Assembly (NCBI RefSeq): GCF_964340395.1
Contig: NC_135551.1
Location: forward strand, 30,212,455 to 30,276,454
DNA from: Glandiceps talaboti
Taxonomy: Eukaryota; Hemichordata; Enteropneusta; Spengelidae
Direction of reading: 5' to 3'
Length of the DNA stretch: 64,000 nucleotides
The notes under the pieces were generated by a model. The model did not search any database. It had not been told where the DNA came from and saw nothing but the letters and a program-made list of their open reading frames with translations. The position numbers were made by a program, and so were the translations under genes. Positions 1-13,520 of this stretch are shown here, piece after piece (within the stretch, counting starts at the first letter, position 1; every line of letters starts with the position of its first letter).

Positions 1-3000
1 TACAGACAGTAAGCCAATGTACTGTTCACATACAGACAGTAAACCAATGTACTGTTCACATACAGACAGTAAACCAATGTACTGTTCACATACAGACATT
101 AAACCAATGTACTGTTCACATACAGACATCAAACCAATGTACTGTTCACATACAGACAGTAAACCAATGTACTGTTCACATACAGACAGTAAACCAATGT
201 ACTGTTCACATACAGACAGTAAACCAATGTACTGTTCACATACAGACATTAAACCAATGTACTGTTCACATACAGACATCAAACCAATGTACTGTTCACA
301 TACAGACAGTAAACCAATGTACTGTTCACATACAGACAGTAAACCAATGTACTATTCACACACAGACATTAAACCATTGTACTGTTCACATACAGACATT
401 AAACCATTGTACTGTTCACATACAGACAGTAAGCCAATGTACTGTTCACATACAGACAGTAAACCAATGTACTGTTCACATACAGACATTAAACCAATGT
501 ACTGTTCACATACAGACATCAAACCAATGTACTGTTCACATACAGACAGTAAGCCAATGTACTGTTCACATACAGACAGTAAACCAATGTACTGTTCACA
601 TACAGACAGTAAACCAATGTACTGTTCACATACAGACATTAAACCAATGTACTGTTCACATACAGACATCAAACCAATGTACTGTTCACATACAGACAGT
701 AAACCAATGTACTGTTCACATACAGACACTAAACCAATGTACTGTTCACATACAGACAGTAAACCAATGTACTGTTCACATACAGACACTAAACCAATGT
801 ACTGTTCACATACAGACAGTAAACCAATGTACTGTTCACATACAGACATTAAACCAATGTACTGTTCACATACAGACATCACGCCAATGTACTGTTCACA
901 TACAGACATCACGCCAATGTACTGTTCACATACAGACAGTAAACCAATGTACTGTTCACATACAGACAGTAAACCAATGTACTGTTCACATACAAACAGT
1001 AAACCAATGTACTGTTCACATACAGACAGTAAACCAATGTACTGTTCACATACAGACAGTAAACCAATGTACTATTCACACACAGACATTAAACCATTGT
1101 ACTGTTCACATACAGACATTAAACCATTGTACTGTTCACATACAGACAGTAAGCCAATGTACTGTTCACATACAGACAGTAAACCAATGTACTGTTCACA
1201 TACAGACAGTAAACCAATGTACTGTTCACATACAGACATTAAACCAATGTACTGTTCACATACAGACATCAAACCAATGTACTGTTCACATACAGACAGT
1301 AAACCAATGTACTGTTCACATACAGACAGTAAACCAATGTACTGTTCACATACAGACAGTAAACCAATGTACTGTTCACATACAGACATTAAACCAATGT
1401 ACTGTTCACATACAGACATCAAACCAATGCACTGTTCACATACAGACAGTAAACCAATGTACTGTTCACATACAGACAGTAAACCAATGTACTATTCACA
1501 CACAGACATTAAACCATTGTACTGTTCACATACAGACATTAAACCATTGTACTGTTCACATACAGACAGTAAACCAATGTACTGTTCACATACAGACATT
1601 AAACCAATGTACTGTTCACATACAGACATTAAACCAATGTACTGTTCACATACAGACATTAAACCAATGTACTGTTCACATACAGACAGTAAACCAATGT
1701 ATTGTTCACATACAGACATTAAACCAATGTACTGTTCACATACAGACAGTAAACCAATGTACTGTTCACATACAGACAGTAAACCAATGTACTGTTCACA
1801 TACAGACATTAAACCAATGTACTGTTCACATACAGACAGTAAACCAATGTACTGTTCACATACAGACATTAAACCAATGTACTGTTCACATACAGACATT
1901 AAACCAATGTACTGTTCACATACAGACAGTAAACCAATGTACTGTTCACATACAGACAGTAAACCAATGTACTGTTCACATACAGACATTAAACCAATGT
2001 ACTGTTCACATACAGACAGTAAACCAATGTATTGTTCACATACAGACATTAAACCAATGTACTGTTCACATACAGACAGTAAACCAATGTACTGTTCACA
2101 TACAGACAGTAAACCAATGTACTGTTCACATACAGACATTAAACCAATGTACTGTTCACATACAGACAGTAAACCAATGTACTGTTCACATACAGACATT
2201 AAACCAATGTACTGTTCACATACAGACAGTAAACCAATGTACTGTTCACATACAGACATTAAACCAATGTACTGTTCACATACAGACAGTAAACCAATGT
2301 ACTGTTCACATACAGACAGTAAACCAATGTACTGTTCACATACAGACAGTAAACCAATGTACTGTTCACATACAGACAGTAAACCAATGTACTGTTCACA
2401 TACAGACAGTAAGCCAATGTACTGTTCACATACAGACAGTAAACCAATGTACTGTTCACATACAGACAGTAAACCAATGTACTGTTCACATACAGACATT
2501 AAACCAATGTACTGTTCACATACAGACATCACGCCAATGTACTGTTCACATACAGACATCACGCCAATGTACTGTTCACATACAGACAGTAAACCAATGT
2601 ACTGTTCACATACAGACAGTAAACCAATGTACTGTTCACATACAAACAGTAAACCAATGTACTGTTCACATACAGACATCAAGCCATCAAGCCAATGTAC
2701 TGTTCACATACAAACAGTAAACCAATGTACTGTTCACATACAAACAGTAAACCAATGTACTGTTCACATACAGACAGTAAACCAATGTACTGTTCACATA
2801 CAAACAGTAAACCAATGTACTGTTCACATACAGACATCAAGCCAATGTACTGTTCACGTACAAACAGTAAACCAATGTACTGTTCACATACAAACATTAG
2901 ACCAATGTACTGTTCACATACAGACAGTAAACCAATGTACTGTTCACATACAGACATTAAACCAATGTACTGTTCACATACAAACATTAGACCAATGTAC

Positions 3001-3290
3001 TGTTCACATACAAACATTAGACCAATGTACTGTTCACATACAAACATTAGACCAATGTACTGTTCACATACAGACAGTAAACCAATGTACTGTTCACATA
3101 CAGACATTAAACCAATGTACTGTTCACATACAGACAGTAAACCAATGTACTGTTCACATACAGACAGTAAACCAATGTACTGTTCAAATACAAACAAACA
3201 GTAAACCAATGTACTGTTCACATACAAACAGTAAACCAATGTACTGTTCACATACAGACATCAAGCCAATGTACTGTTCACATACAACAA
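1..3290. repeat. 30-bp minisatellite array, about 109 copies
   Basis: The block is a nearly pure tandem array of a 30-bp unit containing 'ACCAATGTACTGTTCACATA' followed by 'CAGACAGTAA'. Most variation is at one spot, where units read ACAGT, ACATT, ACATC or ACACT; the order of variants recurs in blocks (for example the GT-GT-TT-TC run and a rare 'CACACAGACATT' pair near 360, 1080 and 1500), so multi-unit blocks were duplicated. The register shifts by 8 bp near 2,691 and by 5 bp near 3,190. After 2,690 variants with ACAAACA become common. Because 30 is divisible by 3, several frames on both strands stay open by arithmetic, including 1,102 codons from position 17 reading a Cys-containing decapeptide. 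The array reaches the left edge, so its true length is unknown. I regard it as non-coding. Confidence 0.95.
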
Positions 3291-3329
3291 TGTACATAAT
3301 ATCGTCAACAATTGATATAGAGTAGTTAA

Positions 3330-4480
3330 GAAAGCTTGAAATGTTTAAATAGAGGTTGGGGTGTATTTTTGTGAAAAATAATCAATGAAAATTGCACAAA
3401 GTTACAGAGCCTTAATTAATGGGGAGTTGCTGTTTGTTACCAAAGGGAGAAATGGTCAGTGATTATGGTACTTCGTGATAGCTTTAAAAAACGCATTTGT
3501 TATGAAGACGTTATACACAGCATAATCAGACACAAACACCTTCAGTATGGGTTTGTTGATTTTTCGAAACGGTTGTCTTTAAACTAATGTACAATTATGA
3601 TATCACTCACAATATAAAGGGTATTTTTCTTTCAATTCAACCAGAAACAAAGTTGAGATGTGCAAATTGAATAGAGGGAAAAGAAAAAGGGCACCTTTTC
3701 TGATAAGTATGTATAAAGGCTTTGCCAAAATGTCATTTACGGTGATTACAGGGAAAACTATAAAATGTATCCGCCACGGTCGCTATTAATGATTTTCTAT
3801 ACTGGTCTGATAACGTAATGACAATCTGACATATTTTGTACAACATGGTGTGATTAATGTGTATGTTATCAGTCTATAAGCGATGCATTTTAAATTTGAT
3901 GTTAGCTGATAAGCGACATATTATCGTCTTCAATGTTGTATTGCAATAAAAGATGATCATAATCATTTTGACGGACCTATAATGATAGTGATTTTAGTTA
4001 AACTCCAGATCTGTTAACCAATGGAGACATTTTGGAAGACGATAATACAAAATAGGATTCATATCAGATGTACAGGGAATTACGTATGGCAATTATTTGA
4101 TATATTTGATGGGCTAGATGATTAATGATGGTGGTAACCAATATTTGAATTTCGTTTTTAGTAACAACTTTTAAGTAATCTAAAATGACGTATAAAATTG
4201 TTAAATAAAGTCAAGGATTCCATGTCTACTTTTTGAGTTCTTTTCTTTTAAGACAATAATGTTTGAATAATTCCATTCACTCGGTGGAGATCAACAAATG
4301 CTAATTTCATAAAACATAAGACAATTCTAATATTTTAACTGCGATCAGCCATTTTCACCACTCTCTGAAACGGTTAGTAACACTGATGTCATCCTAGGCG
4401 TTAGGTTGTGACCCTTTTTGGAGTCATGGCATCGTCTCCAGATGAAGATGCATATGGCTGCCAATCCATATTCTTTGGAT
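3330..4480. other. AT-rich intergenic DNA, no gene seen
   Basis: No long open frame, splice-bounded exon or repeat with a recognisable family was seen here. It separates the 30-bp array from the first (TA)n tract. Confidence 0.5.
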
Positions 4481-4483
4481 TTA

Positions 4484-4488
4484 GTATA

Positions 4489-4570
<82 letters not shown>
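4484..4570. repeat. (TA)n microsatellite
   Basis: An almost uninterrupted TA dinucleotide run. A short sequence just before it (ACAATTCTAATATTTTAACTG, near 4,321) recurs just after it (near 4,601), so the tract lies inside a small direct repeat. Confidence 0.9.
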
Positions 4571-4571
<1 letters not shown>

Positions 4572-4869
4572 CCAATCAACAGTGCAATAAAAACGTAAGA
4601 CAATTCTAATATTTTAACTGCGAATATATATATTCATCGAGTTTCATTCTTCTTTTGCCAAGTGGAGTGCTCAATCAGCTTGGAGAGCATTTCATACAGA
4701 AAAAGAATTAAATATTTTATCATAACCGCCGATAAATCAACCACCAGGTGTAAACTGAATGCCGCCAACTAGGGTATTTAAAATTGGTTTTTACCTGTCT
4801 CTATTAATGTAAAGGAAATTAAAAGTGCCAAAAACTTGAACAAATCGATCGGAATATATTGGCTGTTTT

Positions 4870-5230
4870 GAAGCATATGCAAATTCCTTAAATTAGAATG
4901 CAAGCCACACCAATAAATAAATATGCAATGATATATGTTTGATACTGTAAAGTAAATTGAATGAGTTTATGTCAAGTGAACAAATCTATTGAATACTATG
5001 CAAATACCTTAAATTAGAATGCAAGGTGCACCAATTAAATCTAACATAAATGTGCCATGGTATATGTTTTGATACTGTAAAGGAAATTGAACGAGTTTAT
5101 GTGAAATGAACAAATGTATTGAACACATTGCCTGTATATGCATTCCTTAAATTAGAATGCAAGGTACATCAATTAAATCTAGGATAAATTTATCATGACA
5201 TCATTGATGTAGGTGTAAAATAAAAGTATG
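4870..5230. repeat. Degenerate tandem repeat, about 120-140 bp, three copies
   Basis: The motif CCTTAAATTAGAATGCAAG recurs near 4,887, 5,007 and 5,145 (the third copy reads the same core). It is followed each time by a CACC/ATCAATTAAAT-type stretch and a 'TATGTTTGATACTGTAAAG' stretch in the first two copies. Spacing is about 122 and 140 bp. There is no coding potential. Confidence 0.7.
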
Positions 5231-5569
5231 ATAACCTTTTCATGATATATCATCCAATCAATAAATGTCGTTAATTATGCAAATCAATGAAGCGTGTCCT
5301 GATATCATCAATACATCCACTAGGTTAGATGAAATTCTGAATTCTGTAAATATAATGAATTATGCAGATATGTCGTTCAGTATTCAAGCCACGCATTCAA
5401 TCGATATGTTATTAGTATCTTGCTATATGTTTTGTACTCTTAATATAATCAATCATAACGTTTGATGAAAGTCTCATAGCAACCATAGCTGATAATGACC
5501 TAATTGAGATATGCAATTATTTATGCAAACTTTAATTTATCTCTGAGCAATAAAAAGAATACAATTTTG

Positions 5570-5700
5570 TTTGACATGTTTGTGTGTTTTGTGTCTTGTC
5601 TTTTCTCGAGTTTTTAATTTCTTAGGAGCCTGTAAATGGGACATGCTCCCGTTGGTCTTCCATTAAAAATAAGTAACTAAATAAAATAAATAAATTGTTG
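5570..5700 (+). mobile_element. Probable 3' tail of a non-LTR retrotransposon
   Basis: The stretch has the look of a LINE 3' end: a short hairpin-prone 'GGAGCCTGTAAATGGGACAT' and 'GCTCCCGTTGG' part, then an AAATAAATAAAT tail. No coding remnant was identified upstream, so this is inferred from the tail style only. Confidence 0.3.
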
Positions 5701-5749
5701 AGTGAGTAAATTATACAGGTCTACACAACACATTATTATATCATCGATA

Positions 5750-5935
5750 TATGCACAAAGTTAGATAATGTTCTAATCATCCATCCATCTAAGATATATC
5801 AAACCTATATGTAAGTATGATTAATTGGTATCGATGGATTATGTTCGAAAAGCTAATCAGCTGTGTAAATAATAGTACAGAATATGTACATGTATGCTGA
5901 ATGTCATTTTGACTTGAAGTAAAAATGACAGGCAG
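5750..5935 (+). repeat. Dispersed repeat, copy A, abutting a tetranucleotide array
   Basis: Apart from indels this segment is the reverse complement of 38,572-38,768. Shared stretches include CACAAAGTTAGATAATGTTC, GTATCGATGGA and AATAATAGTACAGAATATGT. Its right end runs straight into a CAGG/CATA/CAGA tetranucleotide block, as copy B does with TGTC. Two copies 33 kb apart in opposite orientation imply a mobile or formerly mobile repeat. No coding potential and no terminal inverted repeat were found. Confidence 0.7.
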
Positions 5936-5971
5936 GCAGGCAGGCAGTCATACATACATACATACATACAT

Positions 5972-6002
<31 letters not shown>

Positions 6003-6097
6003 TACATACATACATACATACATACATACATACATACATACATACAGACAGACAGGCAGACAGGCAGGCAGGCAGGCAGACAGACAGGCAGGCAGGC

Positions 6098-6130
<33 letters not shown>

Positions 6131-6131
6131 G
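5929..6131. repeat. Compound tetranucleotide microsatellite (CAGG/CATA/CAGA)
   Basis: Successive runs of CAGG, CATA, CACA, CATA, then mixed CAGA/CAGG and a final CAGA run. It directly follows dispersed repeat copy A. Confidence 0.95.
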
Positions 6132-6169
6132 TCAGTGCTTTCTCAACTCCGGCCTTCGGAGATAAAATG

Positions 6170-7860
6170 AAGTATTCTTTGCTTGTGACGTGGATATGAT
6201 GCAGTTATCTCCTTACTTTTTGGGCAATATTCACAGTACGTGGTCATTCTTTGTTAATTCATACTTTCATTGTTGATCAGTGTACAAGAAAGTCATTACT
6301 CATAAAATATTGTATGTCCTTATTTCATACCTTATATGTTTATAAATCGTGGCATGGATAACAAGTTTCTTCTGTGCATTCATTACTATACCGACTTATT
6401 AGGAACCTATTCGGTTTTTTTGTAAAGGGCTTATGCTTAAAACGACTGTAAATTGATGTATAAATGGCCTTTTAAAAATGATACGTTGTTATGCCAAAAA
6501 CTCATATTTCAAAGTTTGTGGTGAAAGGAGGTAATTTTAACATCTTATGGAAAAAATAGTTTTTTAGAATACACTTTTTTAAAAATCAGAAAAGTCGGAC
6601 TTTACGTCGAGTAGAACTAAATGTATCTACTCGGTTGAATGTTTTGTTTAGCTAATTCATTGATCATTAATATTACAGCTCAAGGTGTGATTGCTCGTAG
6701 GACACACGTATGATGCTTTGAAAATGTATTAATGTTGGGCAAGTGCTAAACATCATTAGCACAGTCTGTAGCATAATTGAACCTTTACGCTACAGTCATG
6801 TCAATGCAGTATGAGAAAAATAAAAGACGTTATATCAGCTTTATTACAGGAAATGGTAATGACTAGAGAAGTGGTTTTCAATACAGCTACGTTGGCATTA
6901 TCACACTTTTACCTAATAATTATCACTCAGGCAATATGTACAATTTCTTTGATCTTTTCTATCATATACCATACCTCTCACGTCAAGAACCCTTCAGTCT
7001 CACATTTAATGTACATCAACATTCTTGTAGGCTGAGTGAAAAAATGATTACACTGACGTGCTGAGTCAAGAAAATGGGAAAGATTAATCAAAAACCTTGC
7101 GCAATACTCTCAATGTCGACTTTGTGTCGCTGCTGCCTTATGACAAGGAATCGTACAATGGGTGTTAATTTGGGTGAAAAGCTTATCGCGATGGTTTAGC
7201 AATCAACTTACTACATTGAATTTCCTCTTCATGCTTTAACATTCCAAGTGTTGATTATTTGACATGCAGGTTAATAAAGACAACACACTTGGTACAGTGG
7301 CTGTAATTTACCAGTCGAGAAAACGATCATAAATAGTGCAACGGTCATAACAAAACACCTGTAATGATTCGAGACGGAATTTTGGAAATTTGGTTTGCTA
7401 TTACCTTTGCAATATAGGTGTTTGCCGGACATCTGCTTGGTAATTGCGAAAACATAAGAACTGAACCTGTGAACCTATAGAATGTAGTCAATAGTGACTA
7501 TGAAGTCAATCAACCTGTCTTATAACCAAGATCGCAGTTGTTAACTGCTGTGGACATGCGCCCAGGTGGCAGCCTTCAAAGTGCTCATGATTTGTATGGT
7601 TTTTGTTCGTGATTTGAGTTGCTTCGAACCCTGTTCCCTACAGATTTGATTTGAACTGTCTACATGTCTTGTGTGTGTTACATTAGTCATTTTATGTACG
7701 GTACACTTTTTGATGTTGTTGTAGCCAATTGTAAGTTTTATAAATATGATAATTGTCAGGAAAGTACAGTTTTCTCAAAGTTAATATACATGTAATTGAA
7801 TCTACAGTCTATTTCTTTCTGCTTGAAAATGTCGCGCACTGAGTCTATGAGTCTGTTTTA
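6170..7860. other. Intergenic DNA, no gene seen
   Basis: Only short AT-rich open frames are present, none with a recognisable motif or convincing splice context. No repeat family was recognised. Confidence 0.45.
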
Positions 7861-7899
7861 GCTACATGGGTGGAACTGCAACATTGTTTCACAAAAGTG

Positions 7900-7906
7900 A
7901 CAGTCA

Positions 7907-7950
<44 letters not shown>

Positions 7951-7967
7951 ATCAATCAGTCAATCAG

Positions 7968-8002
<35 letters not shown>
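7900..8002. repeat. (CAGC)n / (CAAT)n compound microsatellite
   Basis: A CAGT/CAGC run followed by a CAAT run. Confidence 0.9.
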
Positions 8003-8003
<1 letters not shown>

Positions 8004-8965
8004 GATTTCCACACACCACACATTCAATCCCAAAACACAGTTGCTCCAAACAATGTCCTATGGCTGGCCATGTATTGCATTATTCAAAAATGCAATAAAA
8101 CACCATATTTGTATTCGTAAAATTCGTGTTTTTGTTGGTTAATTGAATTCAATGTTTCCGTTACTATTCGTCAACGTCAATTCAAAATATTGGTTTTGTT
8201 AAACTTACATTTGTGTTCATGACTTTCAATATAATTATTGATGAATCATTCGTAAATCCTATTTTCATTCACCAACTTATTTTTATATTGGACATATGTT
8301 ATATTTGCTTTAACCTTATGTCCACTTGCTGCGATTCAGTTTCTACTACACGATAGCGACTTTTGCACTATGTACGCATACTAACCCCACCACCCACCAA
8401 CCCCCGGACTACGATACCGGCAAATCAACGTACAATTTGCCATAGCTTATAATAGTCCTGATTGCGGAGGGAGGAAGTTGGGTACTCCGACAACGATGTT
8501 GCATGACATTGTCCCGTTCGCCCCAGGCCCCCAGGGAGGGAGTAACTCCGTGGGTAACATTACGGGAAGGCTTCTCACAAACATTGAAACCCAATGTGTT
8601 ATGATACCAGTTTTATGCAAAAAGTATACCCTTTCTGATACCAAGTTGCATTTTAATTAGTCTAAGTCACTAAAAAAGCCAGGGCTCCCAGGGGAAGCTA
8701 GCCTAGTGTGGCATGAGCGACGAGAGTACGGAAGCTTTGAAGGTAGATACACCAGGTTGAAACGCTTCCAGTGTTGACTGCATAGTCTCTGTTAATTAAC
8801 GCCAGTTTCGGTTCACCCGACCCTTTCTCATGAAAAGTATACCCTTTCCGATACCAACCAGTAAGGACCGACCGTTGAAGTTGTTGTAATTCTGAAAAAC
8901 TGACGGTCCGAAAGGAAATCTGTTGGCATCGGACCGACGGACCGCCGTTAATTTCGCACGCTGTT

Positions 8966-9312
8966 TTGAATCGTGAATTCCAATATCGATAATAAAATCG
9001 TCAACACCATACGGCGTTAATGCATATTAATGTACATACCGATCTAGTGTACACCAGATGTAAACTGAATGCCTTCCGTAAGGACAAACCTTTCGATTGT
9101 TGTCCTTCACGACTTGTCGAAAAGAAAAATCTGCGCTGACATTATATATCCATTATTAGTTACTATGTCAATAAATAAAACATAGCTTCGGAGCTCCGGC
9201 TGACACATATTCACTTCTGCAAAAGTGAGTTTGTCGTTTTTTATACTCGCCGTAACTTTCACTAGAGTCTACCATTTCAGACACTGTAAAAAACATAAAC
9301 CTCAACTGACAT
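8966..9312. repeat. 350-bp duplicated segment, copy 1
   Basis: It aligns along its whole length with 10,357-10,712 in the same orientation. Shared blocks include ACCATACGGCGTTA, ATGTAAACTGAATGCCTTCC, GACAAACCTTTCGATTGTTG and CCTCAACTGACAT. Many small differences show the duplication is old. A short related piece (GGTGTAAACTGAATGCCGCC) at about 4,747 suggests a dispersed family rather than a single local duplication. Confidence 0.8.
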
Positions 9313-10356
9313 GCGTGTCGCATGCAAGAAGTGTAGAAGTCGAATACAAATCAATATATTTTACGAATCAATATATCTTTTTTTCACACGCATGGCAATA
9401 CACATGCGTACAACTAGCATAGGTCGTTATCGTGGACAACAGAAACAGGGTCATAGCATGTGGAAATAATGCTAGGGCAAGCAAATATAATATCTGTCCA
9501 ATGTAAAATTAAGTTGGTGAATAAAACTACGATTTATGAATATAAAAATGATTCATCAATAACAATGATATTGAAAGTCACCAATACAAATGTAAGTTTA
9601 ACAAATACCAATATTTTTGAATTGATGTTGACGAATAGTAACATGAAATTTACGAATACAAACATTGACTTTTAGCATAAAACATACGAATTTATGAATA
9701 CAAATGTTAACCAATGAAAAACATGAATTTTGCGAATACAAATGTGATTTATTTGCACGAAAATGTATTTTATTCAATGTTGCAACACACTAAATAAACC
9801 ATGTCTGGGAGTTTGTACCAAATACAGCCATCTATGATACATGATAAGCAAATGTTCAATTACGTGTCCACCAAGCGACAGTCAAAGGGGGAATGATAAC
9901 GGGTTCAATTATAATGATGATGTGTACACTGTACCTTCAACACATCTTTGATCTTGATTTTAATCAAGGAACATGTTTAATAGGACCGAGTTATCTTAAA
10001 GTATCTAGTATGTACTACAAAGGTTACAACATCATGTGAAATTATGATCAAAATACATGTCCATCTAGGATATATTTCTTGACACGTGTTTTATCAAAAA
10101 CATGTCGAACTATTCAAATTCTGTATTTACATTCTATATATACACAAGCATCGCTATCATAAGTTTACATTGTGATGGCACAGTTATTCACATAGCTTTC
10201 ATTAGATGTCTGTTAGCATCAAATGTATGAAGCGTAAAACAGATGAGATTGACACCATACACACAGCTTCTGCTTATTACTAGGATACAGTTTGGTGTAT
10301 GCAACTGTCATTATATGGAGTCTGTTTATCAATATTTCGACTTTATAATATCATAC

Positions 10357-10712
10357 TTTGAAGCGTGAATTCCAATTTCCATTAAAATCTTCAACACCAT
10401 ACGGCGTTATACATATTAATGTACATACCGATCATAGTGTATACAAGATGTAAACTGAATGCCTTCCGTAAAGGACAAACCTTTCGATTGTTGTTCTTCC
10501 ACGCCTTGTCGAAAAGAAAAAATCTGCACACATCATATTTTATATCCATTAGTTACTACATCAATAAATAAAACGTAGCTTTGGAACTCCGCCTGACACA
10601 TTGTACATATCCGCTTTTGTAAAAGTTGAGTTTGGCGTATTTTCAACACAATGTAACTTTCACTAGAGTCCACCATTTTAGACACTGTAAAAACGTAAAC
10701 CTCAACTGACAT
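10357..10712. repeat. 350-bp duplicated segment, copy 2
   Basis: Same-orientation match to 8,966-9,312. Differences are scattered substitutions and small indels. No open frame is conserved between the copies, which argues against coding function. About 1.05 kb of unrelated DNA separates the two. Confidence 0.8.
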
Positions 10713-11319
10713 CTCAAATTTCACAAAAAAAGGAATTATTATGTGCTTTAAATGACTATAATAGTAAGACATTGGCAAAGTCTTTGTGTAACGGTTCGGA
10801 ATTTTCGGTAGAAAGGGGTAATTTGACCGGGAGGTTGAAGCTAAGCTAGTTTGACCGATGATCTTCCCATGCATGCTTTCACGGCAAATAGAAACACGTG
10901 GGATTGCAAACAGGTATCAACGAAGTACAAAAAAAAAGATTTTCAATTTTTGATTGAGAATGAAATTGAAGAGATCGTATGAATTTATCTCGGCGAATTC
11001 TCCAGCATGATTGCCCGTTGATGCGATCTTACGGCCAACACAGCATGCCCATGCAGTGTGAAGCGTTTATAGAACGTTGTAGCATAGGCCTCACCGTAGC
11101 AAGAGATTTTAGAGATCTGATTACCAAAAATATGCAAATAACTTATTAAAACTAGAAGTTACATCAATAATATTTTAAGGACAGATGCGCTTTGGTATAT
11201 CAAAATGTGTACCAAATTATATTGAATTTGAAGCGTGCATTCTTAAGATATAGCCTAATTATAGAAAACCATTAGTTACATTAATTGCTCATTAATAATG
11301 TTTGTCAAAACCCAATCAG

Positions 11320-11420
11320 TTCTCGCCATCACCCTAAAGAACACGTTCACCAAACTTCGCCAAAATTGAGCCAGTCGGTTTTTTTTTTAGAAAATGGTGA
11401 TACAGACACCCGGTACAGAC

Positions 11421-11459
<39 letters not shown>

Positions 11460-11500
11460 CGCACACGCAGACTTTTCATCCCCAATATAAAACCTTCCTT
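11320..11500. repeat. Interspersed-repeat-like block with an internal (GACA)n tract
   Basis: A stretch reading 'CCAAACTTCGCCAAAATTGA...' leads into a GACA run (about 11,419-11,458) and ends in the small palindrome CCTTCCTTACGGAAGG. This layout (short unique sequence, tetranucleotide core, terminal hairpin) resembles microsatellite-containing mobile elements of marine invertebrates. The family assignment is inference. Confidence 0.35.
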
Positions 11501-12555
11501 ACGGAAGGTAAAAGCAGCCATTCGGCGTGTTAGCCCTATATTTATTACGAAACAAAATAAATGAACAAATGAGAAGTCAAAATTAGCATGTCATAGTCCA
11601 AAAACAATACATTTGTGATACATAAGACTGGTGTACTATCACACGTCATCAGCCACTGGATAACTAAAAACACTTATTCAAAGAAACCCAATGGGTAGGT
11701 TCTGTATGTAATCAAGAGTTTTGGTCGGAATATATATAAATCAGTCCTAATATCCAAGCTTATTAAATCTATTGGCCATTTCTTTCTTTTAATTATGGCG
11801 CAGAAAACTTGTCAACACCCAAATATCGAATTTATGAGTTTTCAAAAATATGCTCAATCTAAATATTATAAATGAAGTAGTATATTTATGAATGTATTTT
11901 TATGTTGTAGTCTCCTCGATATATCAATTTATATTTTGTCTTTTTTTCTTCAAATTAATATGATAATATTGAGACTTTGCAATCTCTGCATTCGCGGCAT
12001 TGGTTTTGTAATGCTGAAATAACCATGGTAACGTTGCGTATCTGCCTTACTAGAGATTTTTAGTTGCACGTTTCAGTCATTATAGTGTGTGACAGGGAAT
12101 ATAGGAAATCTATTTGTATTACTCCCGTATTAGGTATATTTAGGTAAATGTGTCAGAATCTTATTGGTTTGCTGTCACTTTATATAAGCTTTCAACCTTT
12201 CCTCCAAAAGTGGCACTGTGACGCTCCTATGTTGCACAATGTCGAGACTGTGAATAATTGTGTCTATATAATTTATGTAAAATGTACTATCGTTTCACTA
12301 GGAATACAATACATTATACATAGCAGTGGTAATTTCATGATGTAATTGAAGCTAACGGGGACCGAATCGTCGACACTGGAATCACGTGTGTGTCTGGACA
12401 TCATTACATGGACACAGCTAAAGCAATAAGTTACAATGTAATGATCAAACTACAATATCTAACTTTCTGTCACAATTATCAAAATTCTACATTCATTGTC
12501 AATGACGCCTAGACATATATAACCTGAACTCATAAATTTAGTAAACTCGGTATCA

Positions 12556-12590
12556 CCACAGACAAGTAAGAGTGTGTTACTTGTCTGTGG
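12556..12590. other. Perfect stem-loop, 14-bp arms
   Basis: CCACAGACAAGTAA (12,556-12,569) pairs with TTACTTGTCTGTGG (12,577-12,590) across a 7-nt loop. No flanking gene is known, so its role cannot be told. It may be part of a small transposon. Confidence 0.75.
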
Positions 12591-12630
12591 TATCATGATA
12601 CAACATGGTTACGTAATAGCAGTACGTTGC

Positions 12631-12870
12631 AATAGGGAACTTGAAAACACTCCATATTGAATGCTGTATTATGGGAAATGTAAAACAATTTCATTGATAA
12701 ACATGAATCAATGACTGGTGTAAACAAACAGTTACATCGTCTGCAATCACTAATGTAGCTTTGGTGCACTAATGTAGCTTTGGTTACCAAGACCTTTGTA
12801 GAGATATTACCGCATCCACAAACAATCCCACAGTCCTTTACATCTGAGCATGCTCAATTTTGGATTACTG
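12631..12870 (-). mobile_element. MITE, second copy (inverted relative to the 13.5-kb copy)
   Basis: It starts with AATAGGGAACTTG and continues in parallel with the reverse complement of the element at 13,521-13,777. The far end keeps CTGAGCATGCTCA, with a decayed terminus. It contains an extra 19-bp tandem duplication (AATGTAGCTTTGGT twice, near 12,752). Non-coding, non-autonomous. Confidence 0.7.
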
Positions 12871-13520
12871 TCGATATATTTACATAAAGAACACGAAACG
12901 TTGAGCACAAACGAAATACTCGATTTAATTTCACGTATAACTCTTACGGTTTGTTTCTAATTACTGAAATAAATACCTCGCATTATAGGATCCTACTCAA
13001 AACGAAATTCAGAAAGGAAAACCATCGTTAATATGAATATATTTTCACTTTGGTTAATCATGATTGAGTACACAGTCAATACAAAGTGTTGCCATGGTAA
13101 TCCTTAAAAGCTTTTAAAACTATATTCTTGTAAATTCTGTATATTTTACTATATATAGAACTAATCATGTCGAGACATTTCTTAATCTTTTATCGGACAT
13201 TACAAAATCCAAATAATATAAAATATATTTTAGTAGTATAAAAATGACTTTTCCAACTCAACGAAATCTGATTTATATCTGTAAAGACTTAAAACTAACA
13301 AATACGTGTATTTATTTTCATCCCTGGTCTTACGGCAACCCTTTGTACAGTATATAGGTTACAAGCCTTCACGGGGTTACTAGAATTAAAGCATTGTCGA
13401 GTTGTGTTGAGCAGAACTTTCATTTGGTTTGTTTTCAGCAATAAGCTTAGACATATATAGCAATGTTGATTATGATCGGTCTCCACAGGTCAACAGAGGT
13501 CAACCCTCAGCAAGATGCTG

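Noticed and set aside
1-3290. CRISPR-like array of 30-bp repeats
   Set aside because: The repeats are directly contiguous with no unique spacers, and the rest of the window is animal DNA.
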